Source of the DNA: Massospora cicadina
Taxonomy: Eukaryota > Entomophthoromycota > Entomophthoromycetes > Entomophthorales > Entomophthoraceae
Direction of reading: 5' to 3'
Length of the DNA: 64,000 nt
NCBI GenBank assembly: GCA_022478985.1
Contig: JAKSZP010014460.1
Span: 248,001 to 312,000 of the forward strand
Numbering within the stretch: the stretch's first letter is position 1; every line of letters starts with the position of its first letter. Below the pieces are notes generated by a model. The model did not search any database and was not told the DNA's origin. It saw only the letters and a list, made by a program, of their open reading frames with translations. This document shows, one piece after another, positions 1 to 10,859 of the stretch. Both the position numbers and the translations under genes were made by a program.

Positions 1-79
1 AAATGGTATCTGATATCCCAATAGCAAGAAGTATTTTTCTTTGTTATTGATTATGCAATTAGATTATCATGTTAGTTGA

Positions 80-312
80 ACTCAAATAAGAAAATCATTG
101 TTATGATCCTCATAAGTGATAGCTGGAAAAGTAATTAAAAGCATTCCCAACTGGAGAGGTAAGGCAGAGTATGCCAATTGTCTTAGTAGATTGAGCTCCC
201 TCCATCCCATATTAAGCCTCATTGATAGAATCAGGAGCCATTTTAAATTTCTGTATAAGTCATGAGGATGTAATATTAATCTTATCTCCAGTATCAATTA
301 TAGCCAAGACTT
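80..312 (-). pseudogene. retropepsin-like aspartic protease fragment (element H)
   Basis: Minus-strand translation gives LAIIDTGDKINI, with the D-T-G catalytic triplet encoded at 287-295. It is followed by a segment aligning with the element B protease (similar spacing to a 'YGMEGAQSTKTIG' stretch, compared with YGTAGPQCTQSIG in B). In the family this enzyme cleaves Gag-Pol. The usual small residue after DTG is replaced by Asp and in-frame stops follow, so it is inactive. The downstream RT would lie left of the window. Confidence 0.65.
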
Positions 313-723
313 TAAATTTTGTGATTAACTACTTCCACTCATACCATCAAAAATCCAAATGGGGAATTAATGTCTATAGATATAGTAGATACTTGTAGCA
401 AGGTGAGCAGGGGATTTTGCCGCGGCCAGGCTTGGAGGGCTTCCAATATTTTTGAATCTTTTGTTGGTTAAAGCTTGGTTCTCGCTATAAGAGCTGACCC
501 AAGGGTTCAGTTGAGTAATTGACCAATATATAGATAGTAAAGCTTAACGTCTCTATTGCTTTGGGTAGTAAGAAGCACGTTGACTTCATTAGGGGCAACT
601 ATTATGAAGCAACCCAAAGTACTAGGCATTGAGCTGGAAGATTGAGGCGCTTGGGCTTCATTGTCAGAAGCCTATTGCCCTAATATGAGTGATCTTTTTT
701 GCCTTATGTCGAAGATGATGGCA

Positions 724-765
724 GCAGTGGCTTTAGTATGGGTGGTCCCCCTTACAAAAGCTGCA
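724..765 (-). pseudogene. zinc-knuckle-like segment of gag (element H)
   Basis: Minus-strand codons give C-S-F-C-K-G-D-H-P-Y-stop-S-H-C. This has 14 positions, like the retroviral CCHC knuckle, but His is one place early and a stop lies inside. In this family the knuckle sits at the end of gag just before protease, which matches its place between the capsid region (right) and the protease (left). The call rests on spacing and context. Confidence 0.5.
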
Positions 766-918
766 ATATAATTTGGATGTAGGAGAGTCAGGTGGCGTTA
801 CCGCTAAGACTTAAGACTGAGACTTTTTTAGAATGTGGTGACCCAATATGTTTAACCAGATTATAAGAAATCTTAATAATGGCTTCCTTGATATGAAGGA
901 GGGACATAAGGGTTGGCT

Positions 919-1260
919 TCACCGCTTTGAGTAGAGTTGAATGTTGGACATGGTCTTAAATGCAAATGAACTTGCGGTAATAGAATCATCCAGAATGAGA
1001 TGTTTCCTGCAACCAAAATCTGAGACTTGAGATAAAACCTTTGGGCATCCTAATTTAAGGAATCTTCCCAATTGAGGCTGATTTCCAAAGATCGCCTGTT
1101 TCTGGATGGTTAATGTTAACTTACTCATAAATTTTCAAAGCAGAACAGTATTGAAATCATTCCAGGTGCGACAGGTCATCAAATGGGGTACCATTATATC
1201 CTGTGCTATAGGGCTAAGGCAGTTGGTTAAGGTTTGAGCCATTGGTGATCAATAACATCC
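919..1260 (-). pseudogene. gag capsid-region fragment (element H)
   Basis: The minus strand contains LSPIAQDIMVPHL, followed after a few frame breaks by an open stretch of 69 codons (1,128-919) beginning MSKLTLTIQKQAIFG. Element A has LSCMAQDIMVPHL in the same relative place and element C has LSFMAQEVMVPHM. The shared motif identifies this as capsid-like gag of the same lineage. No function beyond particle assembly is known or inferred. Confidence 0.65.
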
Positions 1261-1877
1261 TTTATTGCACTTTTGTAACAGTACAAGAAGTAGAAGTCTC
1301 TCCCTTCCCTGGAAAATATTTGTCCTTAAGGAGGGCTTGAACTTGGTACTTGGAGGGGTTGGAAGCCAAATGACGTGGACTGACACTGGAAACGCTCCTT
1401 CAGAAAAAGAGAAAATACAACCCCAGAATATTCTTGAGTATGAATGGCTTACATTTGGCTCTGAAGACTCTTTACATCCTCAACAACTAGTTCAATTTGC
1501 TCCCGGGCGGCCTGAAGGGCTGTTTTTCTGGCAAAGAGCTGGGTTAACCGCTTTAATTTTATTCCTTAACCTGACCATTGTTTTCCCAAAGCTAGAGAGA
1601 TGTTGCTATGTGGTGAGCACTCACTATTCCAACCCCCTTACTAAGGAGGTCAGGGCAGTCATGATTTCAAGTTGTCCATGGTGAGCGCCTAAAGAAACTT
1701 CAGAGTGGAGTGACACCTCATCCCAAGTGAGTTGCGCTACTTGAGCTACGCATCCTAGTTGGACATCAAAATCTTGTATTTGCTGTACTAACTTCTCAGT
1801 AAATGAAGGCGTTCCTCCACGGAGGTCATCACATTACCATTCATTGTAAGTATGATTTCTCCGGGAATTCAGGGTGA

Positions 1878-1894
1878 CCTGGCATGGAGCACCA
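1878..1894 (-). promoter_or_regulatory. primer-binding site of element H
   Basis: On the minus strand this reads TGGTGCTCCATGCCAGG, starting with the TGG that pairs with a tRNA CCA end. It lies just upstream of the gag remains, where a minus-strand DNA primer site is expected. It shares TGGTGCTC with the PBS of elements B and C. The adjacent LTR end is not a clean CA, probably through mutation. Confidence 0.5.
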
Positions 1895-1896
1895 AA

Positions 1897-2400
1897 TTTT
1901 TCAGGATGAGTGGTATAAAATTCAACTGACCAAGCATAGTTCAGCACTAAAGTCCCAGTCTCAAAAAGTATTTTAATACAATAAAATAAAACTATCAAAT
2001 TAAGGGATTAACACTCCTTAATTGGCGTAACCTTGTATCTTTCACTATTAAATTACCAGTACACCAAAATTGATAAAAATATGTAATGTTTATTTTCCCT
2101 TAAACATAATTATAAAATAAATCAATAAATAATTTAGGAAAATATTAAACATGTCAGACCTAAGATCTAAACTAATTTGTTACTCAGGGATTCTGCAGCA
2201 TCTGGGTACAGCTGTTAAAGTAAAAATGTTTTTTGCCTAGATCATTTTTGGATTCCAAAATTGAGAGGTTTTAATACTGTTGATTGGGGATCATCCTGAA
2301 AATAGTTTTTACAAAACCCTTAGATCAGGTTTGCTTCCTGTACTCAAATTGGCAAGACTCTTTGGTTAGAGTCAGAATCCTGACATCTGGGGTGACTGAA
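1897..2400. other. probable 5' LTR remnant of element H, no gene
   Basis: This AT-rich stretch lies between the PBS of element H and the LINE endonuclease remains. By position it should be LTR of element H, possibly cut short by the LINE insertion. I see no second copy in the window and no coding signal. Confidence 0.3.
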
Positions 2401-2402
2401 GC

Positions 2403-2960
2403 TTGGGCTTACCATTTCCTCTAAAGAAAACATTTAACCCTCACTTGGTAGAACAACTAGACTCAGACTCACCCTTTAGGGGGAAAGAGGGAGAAATAAA
2501 AACCAAAGGGGGTATTTTGGTCTGGTGGGAAGACAAGGTCAAGGTGTCAGACAATATAATTTTTAGTTCCTGTAAGAGCATTGTCAGTAGTTTAAGGTTT
2601 GGTGAGGAATCATTTAGTTTATCATCCTATAAGTGCAAATCCTGGTTCTGAAAGAAAGACATTTTCCAGGTCAGTATGAGTATCCAGGAGGAAGGCATCA
2701 TGGGGCCGGTAATGTTAGGGGGAGACATGAACTTTTTCTGCTTTAATAATGACAGGTTTGGAGCTTCAGTTAACTGGAATTCTGGTCCTGGAGCCCACGA
2801 GATATCCAGTTTATTATTGGATTTTGGCCTATGGATGTGTGGAGGCTGACCGTGGTAAGGAGGGGGAGAATAGGTTGACTCTTGTTCAAGGGGATCATTT
2901 TCCCATATAGAACTCTTTTCTGTGCTCAGCCTCTCCTAAGTCGCTTTAAAATGATCCTTT
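2403..2960 (+). pseudogene. APE-type endonuclease domain of the LINE
   Basis: An open stretch (2,403-2,651) contains TKGGILVWWEDKVKV and ends near FSLSSYKCKSWF. It is followed, in a shifted frame, by MGPVMLGGDMNFF (about 2,698-2,740) and then HEISSLLLDFGLWM. The G-G-D-M-N core is the 'GDFN' motif of APE endonucleases, and the leucine-rich stretch after it is standard in L1/Tx1 elements. The domain nicks target DNA to prime reverse transcription. Frame breaks make it inactive. Confidence 0.7.
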
Positions 2961-3069
2961 GAATCATGATCCATGTGCTCTAGAACACAGGCCTCTGGAA
3001 CTGCAGCTTGTGACCCTTAAGTTGCTGCTTCGGTGAAAGACATTTGGAATATAACCTTGAACGTATAAA

Positions 3070-3417
3070 GTGGTCTCCACTGCAGGAAATCATGAGGAAG
3101 AAGGTGAGATGGTGGAGAGGCCACATTATAGGGAAGCTGGATACACCAATAAATGGCTGCAGATGGAATATTACCTCAAGATGACCTGTGAGATATTTGG
3201 GAGTTTTCTAGGGGCCAAATGGTTGAGGTATAAAGCCTCGGTGAGAGACTTCATCAGTACCTGTAGGAAGGCTATGGTCATGGGGGCTTCAGCCTACATG
3301 GCCAAGGCTGAACTATATGAAAATCAATGGGAGCCTTTATGGTGGAGGGCCTTATACAGAGGGTATCTAGGTGAGATGAGGATTCTAATGGCAATGTGGC
3401 CCTACTCCACAAGGTAG
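3070..3417 (+). pseudogene. LINE linker region between endonuclease and RT
   Basis: An open frame of 115 codons contains KWLQMEYYLKMTCEIFG and WLRYKASVRDFISTCRKA. It lies between the endonuclease and RT of the LINE, in the same orientation, and resembles the charged helical linker of L1/Tx1 ORF2. No catalytic motif is visible. The assignment rests mainly on position. Confidence 0.45.
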
Positions 3418-3420
3418 TAG

Positions 3421-4320
3421 GAGCTTTTAGACCTTTGGAAATTACCTTGTCACTTTGTGATGATGAAGGTTGTTTAAGTTTCCACTACTTCATATAGATG
3501 GTTCTTCGTTCCATGGTAAAGATGGTGTTGCAGTTGTCTATTGTATGAAAACAAAAGACCAGAAGATGATGCTTCTTCAAGTATAAACTTCTCAAAGTTA
3601 ATACTGAAGACTGTACTCTTATGTCACTTATTAGACTTTAGCTACCCACCCCATGATCTTCTTGATTAATATAGTAAAAGTTAAACGTAATACAACGAAG
3701 AGTTTTATAAAAAGATTTTTTTATCTAATAAACTACATTTTTTTACTTTTCTTCTTAAACAAATTTATATGCTTAAATAGGGTTACTTCTGATGCTAACT
3801 GCAGCTTCATCCTTAACTCCCCTCTTTGCACCACCACGTAATCAGTGTCTTGTGGTCAAGGTTTCTGAGTTTCTTCTCCACATCTGAGGTTTTCTGCTTT
3901 ACACCTAGCTTTACCTCTGTGGTCGAATTTTTAATGACATAAGACAAAAATTCTAAGACAACAACTCTTTTGATGCATCTCAAAAGGCTAATCCACCAAT
4001 ACTTTAACTAAGGTAATAAAGCTCACAAATATTTTGAATCACTAATTAAAGTTATAATTGTAGCCTGATAAACACTAATATATAATTTCAACTTAATATG
4101 AAAGGCCCCAAAAATGGGATATTAAATTGAATAATTTTAAGCTAAATTGCAAAGCCACAAATCCCCAGTTTTTCTTATAGTTATAATAGTTTGAAAATTA
4201 TTTAAATGGCTATTTCATAAATTTTAAAAGTTAACTACTTAGGCGAAAAGCCTTATTTTAAAGTTTGATCCAAATGAATAATAATATCACGATTAATTTA
4301 GTCAATTATTCAATATTAAT
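3421..4320 (+). other. AT-rich stretch inside the LINE, possible inserted DNA
   Basis: The LINE reading is lost here and recovers at about 4,320. Near 3,490-3,590 one plus-strand frame gives HIDGSSFHGKDGVAVVYC, which resembles the start of an RNase H domain (D-G-S, then G-V-A-V-V). The rest is AT-rich and shows no coding signal. It could be a small insertion into the LINE or heavily decayed linker. Confidence 0.3.
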
Positions 4321-5160
4321 TCTGAGGTGACAAATTCAGCTCGCTTGACCAGTGTAGCCGCATCTTTCTATGAGAACCTCTAAGGCCCTTGGAGAATGAC
4401 CCAGAAGCAAATAAAGTGCTCACAAGCGGAATGGGAGCACTGCTGAAGGAGACTCAGTAGCTTTTATGTTTAAAAATTCCTTAAATCAGATGTGTCAGAT
4501 GCCATCAACAATGGAAAGAATGGCAAAGCTTCTGGGGAAAATTGGTTAGTCCTTGAACTCTATAAGATGTTTTGGGCAGAAATATCTGAGACGCTTGCTG
4601 AGCTCTATAACCAACTGATGATCTCTGATACTACCGAGCTGGAATTTAAAAAAGGCGAGTAATTTTATACAAGAAGAGCGATCCAACCCTCTTAAGGAAC
4701 TATAGGCCTTTAACTTTACTCAATGTTAACTATAAGATATCGATGAAAATGCTAATCAATCAACTAAAGGGGGGTATTTGGTAAATCTTTCAGGAAAGAA
4801 CAGAATGGGTTTATTTTAGTAAGATTGATTACTGATAATTTGATGCTGATGCACCAGATAGAAGAGTCAGTAAGTAAACAGTATGATCAGAGGGGGCTGA
4901 AGTTCCTTGATCAAGAGAAGACATATTTTTGGGTGAATCATGAGTTTCTTTGGGCTGTATTGTGAAAGGTTAGAATCAATGGGCGTAGGTTGAGACTTCT
5001 TAAAACGATTTATGAGGAAGCCTCATCACTTTGTAATATTAATGTGGTCCTTTCATACCCCTTTAGGGTGTGTAGGGGCATTTGTCAGGGAGAACCTTTA
5101 TCTCCTTCATTGTTTGTTCTTGCAATAAATTTACTTCCTGTAGCTTTCAGAAAGTAACAC
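4320..5160 (+). pseudogene. LINE reverse transcriptase
   Basis: Broken plus-strand frames give, in order: FYENL; NNGKNGKASGENW; LRNYRPLTLLNVNYKI; GLKFLDQEKTYFWVNHEFLW; and GICQGEPLSPSLFVLAIN. These match the L1/Tx1 RT blocks 'NGKxPGxDG', 'NYRPITLLNxDYKI', 'FLDQEKAFDRVxxxFLW' and 'RQGxPLSPLLFVLAIE'. Key changes include QEKAF to QEKTY and RQG to CQG, plus several stops. The F/YADD catalytic block should follow near 5,200 but is not legible. Confidence 0.8.
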
Positions 5161-6610
5161 TGGAAGAAACTGATCATTAACGGAAAGTAGTATTATCACT
5201 TAATGATTGCACATGATAAGTAAATTTATGTCTCATCAGGGGAGGAGGAGAAGGTGGTGATCATTTTAGATTTGTATTAACTAGCAAGCAACGCTAAGGT
5301 CAACCTGCCAAAATTATGGTGCAGGCCCATTGGCATGACAGAGACGTTAGATGTGGCAGGAATATTCAATTTCCTGGATGGCAACAGGTGACTAGTTACT
5401 GTCCCTTGGGTGCACACCCATCCATGGCCGGAGTTGCCACATAATATATTGCTCATTCTTGAATGTAACCTTAAGATTGCAGCTTGTAAATGGCAATGAC
5501 TCAATCTATCTTATTGGGGCATAGCTATTGTCATGAACAATTTTATCTACCAGAATATAATACATTGCACGATTTGTTCCACCACCTGCTTATTCCATAA
5601 GAATAATGAGCTTGGCTAACCAGTTCATCTGGCGTGAGCAATAATAAAAAATCAGCTATAAAACCTTTTTTCAGGAGGTGGAGAAGGTGGGAAATGGCTT
5701 TATTAATCTTGAGACTATGGTCAAAGCACTACAGCTGAAATGGGTAGCACGGTTTGCTATATAGGGAAATTCTGTGATTTGGTTTTTAAAAGTGGAGGAC
5801 TACCTCGCTAAGGCTTGTAAGAATCAGAAAAACAAGGACTATTTCAGATGAGACATCTATCGAGGGACCATACAAAGTGTGGAGAAACTACCAGGTAGCA
5901 GGAAGAGATACTTTAAAGCCTGGGCAGGTAACAATGAGAGATTGGGAGGTGGAGAGTGGATAATTGAAAGTATCCGTGAAAATCACATTTGAAGAGGAAC
6001 ATATGGTTTCAATGAAACATCATATGCGCAAAGCCTTAAGAACCTGATTGGGGTGGTTCTTTAGGAGGACTCTTTAATGAATATGGCCAAAGGGTTCTTA
6101 GGGTGGAAGTGGCTAATAATGTTGTCAGTGCCTCTAAGATGCTGTTAAGGAAGGCTAGAATGTTGTGTAAGCAACTAAAGTGACTTCTTGTTGGAGGGAA
6201 ACAGTTCCCTCACTGGTTGAATTAGAGGCTGTTGAAGCTTAGTTAAAAGGTCGTGGAGATCAGGAATGGCAGGTGTTCCCGCGAGGAAGAGAAGGCTGGA
6301 AAAACCTGAAAGGAGTGACTCTTCGTCCTTTGGGATGGCTAAAGATGGGAGGTGGTGACAAAATCTGCCTATCAAAGTTCACATCCATCAGTTCCGGGAT
6401 ATTCAAGATGGAGGACTTTTTAACGTTCTTGGCCTGGATCTTATGTAGTAGCAAGTGACAAGGCTAATGGACTAATATGGGAGAAGAGTTAAGGGATGCT
6501 GGTCTATACCAGTTCAGAACTTTCTCTTCCAGCTCCATAGCAACATACTGGTCTCTGGGGTGACTCTGTAGAAGTGGAGTAAGCTTAAAGAGTATTATCT
6601 TCTGTATGCC

Positions 6611-6661
6611 TGTAAGGTATGTAAAAAGGAGGAGATGGTTAAACACATCTTCACAGGGTGT
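6611..6661 (+). pseudogene. C-terminal zinc motif of the LINE
   Basis: Codons read C-K-V-C-K-K-E-E-M-V-K-H-I-F-T-G-C, a CX2C...HX4C cluster. In L1/Tx1-like LINEs such a cluster lies in the ORF2 C-terminus, about 500 codons after RT, as here. It shows that the LINE runs on to the insertion point of element A at 6,911. Confidence 0.65.
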
Positions 6662-6911
6662 CTGGCAGCAGAGGCTATGTGAGGAAGTGTTTTTATATAA
6701 TATGAAGCATACCAACCAAGAAACAGATTAACCTCTAGTCGTCTAGTATGTCCAAAGATTTTGATTATATATGCCCTATGAGTCTGCTTGCGGATAAGGA
6801 GGGGTTCAGGGTTTAGTGCATGATATGTGAGGTGATGTATGGTATATGGATTTCCATAAACCATTGTTGCTTTCCTTCAGAAGGAATCCAAATGACGTGC
6901 TCCTTGGCTAT

Positions 6912-7477
6912 TGTTGGGATTCTTGCCTGAAATGGAGATTTGGATGTGCCGCCAAAGGGATTTAATCCTGATCTGACGGAATAACCCAAACATTTATTGG
7001 GGATAATCCTCAACAATAATCACTGCCTTCCAACATTGGGGTTCAACCCTGACTTATGCAGTTGACTATTGCTGCCCCAAAGCTTCCAAATCTTCGAGGT
7101 CAAAACCAATCCATGTGGCAAGTAGATCCTATCTTATAAAAATGACCATTATTTTGCATAATCCACAATTGGTAACAAATATGGATCTTAGCTTGGACGC
7201 TTGTAAATTGACCAGAAAACCTCCCTGAACTCCCATATGGTTTTGAATTAAGCAAATTAAGATTACTCTTTTTTTGCCATTTCAAGTCAAATTGGCCTAC
7301 CTCTATTTACTTATGGACGAACATATATTTAAGATTCACCACTCAAGGCATAGTATTCTGAATGAAGACATTTTGACCAAGAAAAGTAAGGCGTACAATC
7401 CAAAACCCAGGAACTTTGGGTCCCCTGGACTCAAAAAATTAAGGGATACGTAGTATTAACCTTCCATGGTCCCAACA
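6912..7477 (+). repeat. 5' LTR of element A
   Basis: Begins TGTTGGGATTC and ends CCCAACA. It aligns along its whole length with 13,346-13,906, sharing for example CATTTCAAGTCAAATTGG and CCAAGAAAAGTAA. The two copies differ by many substitutions and small indels, so the insertion is old. Confidence 0.92.
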
Positions 7478-7481
7478 AAAC

Positions 7482-7497
7482 TGGTGCTACTTTCTGG
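7482..7497 (+). promoter_or_regulatory. probable primer-binding site of element A
   Basis: TGGTGCTACTTTCTGG lies four bases after the LTR end. It starts with TGGTGCT like the PBS of elements B and C, but then diverges from their TGGTGCTCACTACAGG. Either the site has decayed or a different tRNA was used. Confidence 0.5.
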
Positions 7498-7538
7498 TTT
7501 ACACCAATTTCACGATTAAAAAATAAAATAAATAAACA

Positions 7539-9084
7539 ATGGAAAATAATGATTTAGCTTTGGAAAACGCTGAATATTGTGAAGCCACCCATCTCAGTGA
7601 CTGGGAATTCAATATGCACATAGGAGATACATTGGTGACCCGTTACATTCTATTTTCCCCATGGTTGGAGGTGACCCTCCACGCTCCGTTTGAAGAGAAA
7701 TATCACTTACACTTATCAGACTTCACCGAAGCCCTTCAGCTCCTCTTATTTGGGGCCTTTGTCCCTAAAGGCCGAGCTAATAGAAGATAGGCTCCTGCGG
7801 TACTGGCCCCTATGATAATATAGGCTTAAAGTTATTTTCTTGATGTAGATCAGGTTGGAGCTGGACGCATGGAACGCTATCTGCGTCACTTTGTTCATCC
7901 CACCTTGTACCATCTACTCCAAGTAGCCAGGTTCCATCATCAGGATTACTCCACCATTTGCAGTTATTGGAGACAATACATTCACAGCTCCTCAAATTCT
8001 ACTATTATGCCTCCCAGTTTGGCAGTGAAACCCAAAATGCTATATTGGAAAAACGGCTGTACATTAACAAGATACAAAACGTTTTAACCTGTCTGGATCA
8101 AGGTATCATGAGTTTCATTTGAACGGAACTCACTAATCGTTTTAGTCAACTAGAGGTTGTTATAAAACAGGTCGTAGATCATACCCTTGAGTTACAAACT
8201 GAAGTTGATGAACTTTATACCTATGTGGAAAAACTCCTCCAGTTGTTGGAGGAAATGATCTATGAAGTACATGATGGCCAGAATAGCCTCTGTTCTTCAG
8301 GGCCACAAGGAGTTCCTGGTGAGAGCGGACCCCCCAGTAATGATGGGCATGATGGTGGATGGGGACCCCCTGGACCTCCTGGCCCTAGTGCTGACCCAGG
8401 CATCCCTGACGAACGCCTCCAGGCGTTAATTCAGCAAGTTAAAAACCTCAATGTCCACTTAGGTTGCATCACCAAAGGAGCCCAAATCACTCAGGATAGA
8501 GTTCCTCTCTCCCATGAAAAATTCCTAAACGCTTATCATGAACACCTCAGGAACATGGCATCCCTACCTTCTGTGGTATGTGGGTTGGAGAAAAATGTGC
8601 TCGCCACTGAGAAACATCAACTTAAACTCCTAGTTTCCACGGCTGAGTTAAAAAATGAATTGTGGCAGTTAAACTAACTTGTCGCCATAAAATTGGATCT
8701 TTGTACCACTCATGATTGAGTAATTTGTAAGAAAAGATATTAATGACCTATGAAGTCAAGTGGATGCGCTTTGTTTTCAAGAGTATTCCTGAGATACCGC
8801 TTCTTTTTTAGGTAAAAGCGTGGTCCCAGTGTCAGTTCATGTCATTTGGCCTCCAACTCCCCCCAAGTGGTTCGTTTAAACACTCGTTCAAGGAAAAGTA
8901 CGCTCTGAGAGAGAGTAGAATCTTCTCTTACTTATATTGCTACAAAAGATCTATGGAAGAAGCACCCAACCACCAATGGCATAAACACCTGATGAACTGT
9001 CTTAGTTGCATGGCTCAAGACATTATGGTCCCTCATCTAATGCATTATTGTGCGTGGAATGAAGCCAAGACTGCCTTGATTTAG
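7539..9084 (+). pseudogene. gag of element A (coiled coil, collagen-like, capsid)
   Basis: Three open stretches survive: 7,539-7,790 (N-terminal part, MENNDLALENAEYCE), 8,123-8,677, and 8,839-9,084. The middle one starts with a heptad-like segment (QLEVVIKQVVDHTLELQ, then VEKLLQLLEEM), which leads into a Gly-X-Y stretch at 8,300-8,401 with repeated GPPGPPGPS. The third contains LSCMAQDIMVPHL, the capsid motif shared with elements H and C. Gag builds the virus-like particle; the collagen-like piece is unusual and its role is unknown. Confidence 0.75.
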
Positions 9085-9453
9085 GAATTTGGGAGCAATC
9101 TAACCATACCTAATCAAAAAAATCTTTGGGGAATAAGCCTTAATTGGGGAGAGACCATCAACGAGTCTGTGCAATTTTTTACCTTGAGGCTCAAACTCTG
9201 GTTGCAGGGCATCTTCTTATGTTAGATGATGCTATTACCGTTTTCTTTTTGGCATTAAAATTATGCCTTATATATTACTTACTCTTAAAGCTGTGAAGCC
9301 CAACTTGAAGTCCCTCCTCCCTATCAAAGAAGCTATTTTGGAAGTTCCTGCCAAACTACATAAACCCTCCAGGCCACCTCGTTTTAACAACAATAAGCCC
9401 TAGTCCCAAGTGGTAGCCGTTACACCCACCATTCACCTACACCTAAATTATTC

Positions 9454-9495
9454 TGCACTCGTTGCAAGATAACCAACCACACTGTAAACTTTTGT
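9454..9495 (+). pseudogene. CCHC zinc knuckle of element A
   Basis: Codons read C-T-R-C-K-I-T-N-H-T-V-N-F-C, an exact CX2CX4HX4C knuckle with all four metal ligands kept. It is the nucleic-acid-binding end of gag and sits about 430 bases before the protease. Confidence 0.8.
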
Positions 9496-9899
9496 TGCAT
9501 CCTTCAATGTAAGTAAGCAAAAGATTAGTCAGTATAGAGCAGGAGGCTCCCTATGCTGATGAGAATCAAATGCCTCAAGACCCTTGTTCTAACTCTAGCT
9601 CTATTCCCAGCACCTCATGATGTTTTGTGTTAGCTACGCCTGCAGAAGTTGATGTACTTCTTTCTATTCAAGGAAATATAGATTTTTAGCTTTCTTATTC
9701 TTTATGTTGGTCAGTTACCCAAACAAATTTTAGCGGTTAGCTCCTCTATGGAAAGCTAAGCATTGGCAGATAAAGTTTTAAACGCATTGAATAGCCCTGA
9801 GCTTGACCGTGGCAGAATCCTCCACTTGCTTCGCTACAAATCCCTAATGACAGTTTACTAGCTGTTAGTTCCCAATTTGAATTGTCAGTAGTTTGGTTA

Positions 9900-10215
9900 G
9901 AGGTAGCTTTACATAAGGTTAGTGTCATTAATAATTGACAGCGGTTCCCTGGCTAACGTAATTCCTCCCAACTTATCCAGACAATAAAAATGACTCCAGA
10001 CTCAATTTACGAAGCTGAATAAGGGACAGCTGGTAATCAGTTAACTAAGGGCGAGAGGAGTATTTTCTGCATTCCTTTCTGATTTGGGAGACTTTAAATT
10101 ACTGCTCCCGCCATTGTGTTAGAGAATGACAATAATGAGCTTCTTATTGGAGTTCAACTGATGCATGAGTTTAACTGCATTATCAACTATAAAGAAAAAT
10201 ACCTTTTGCTTTTAG
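9900..10215 (+). pseudogene. aspartic protease of element A
   Basis: IIDSGSLANVI at 9,931-9,963 carries the D-S-G catalytic triplet in the 'IIDSGSxxNVI' context seen in elements B and D. About 180 bases on, another frame gives ELLIGVQLMHEFNCIINYK, corresponding to the C-terminal 'LLGxxWLxxxNxxIdy' block of retropepsins. The two pieces are in different frames, so the gene is broken. Confidence 0.7.
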
Positions 10216-10859
10216 GGTATCAGATTACATTAATATTCTAAATTTCCAAAAAAGTAAAGGAGCCCTAAAAAATGGACATGACTCATCAGATATAATTATT
10301 CCTCCATTTGTAAAGTTGAACATTGATTCTTAGGGAAAAAACTTAGTACCCCTGGAGGCTGTGGATGCTGAAGACGGGATCCCTATGTATGCCCTTATTC
10401 TATCACAATACCCTCCAGCTCACAAGTTATTATGGATACAGGGATCAAATTTCTCACACCTCCTAGTCAAGTTTTGGAGCTAAGTGGACATCCAACCCCT
10501 TCAATCAAAGAAACGTTGACATGCCCAGGGATTTTGGATCCTGTCTACAGATATCTATCTATTTTTTAGGGAATTCAACAAATGAAACCCTCCAAGTCCC
10601 CCAGTATGCCCCTATTGCTTATGTAAAACTATGTCCCATTGAGAATATTGCTGACGTGAGCTGTTTTTGCTCTTTACAAGATTTAGAATTAGATCCCCTA
10701 CCCACCATACCTCTGGTCAAAGTAGAATTGGAGACGATCTCACCTGTAATGAATCTCAGAATGTCAAAGACCTCTTTTAGGAGTATGGCGATATTTATTC
10801 CTGGGGACCATGCGGATATGGTAAAATGTCCATGGTAATTCACCAAAATGAGACTGAGG

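Larger units (their letters stand above)
1..1896 (-). mobile_element. Ty3/gypsy element H, 5' half (gag-protease), decayed
   Basis: Read on the minus strand, this stretch runs PBS, gag, zinc knuckle and protease, and then leaves the window, so RT, RNase H, integrase and the 3' LTR are not visible. The capsid part (about 1,130-1,230) contains AQDIMVPHL, the same motif as in element A, and the protease resembles those of elements B and C. Stops and frame breaks occur throughout, so it is a fossil. The 5' LTR should begin right of 1,896, but I could not find a partner copy and its extent is unknown. Confidence 0.75.

Noticed and set aside
1265..1684. 139-codon plus-strand frame near the left end
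   Set aside because: It overlaps the minus-strand gag of element H, supported by the capsid motif and by protease in the same orientation; no domain is recognised in the plus frame.
10432..10470. MDTGIKFL in element A, looking like a protease active site
   Set aside because: The better match, IIDSGSLANVI, lies at 9,931 in the right place after the zinc knuckle, and it is followed by the protease C-terminal block before 10,220. The later DTG lies outside that unit.
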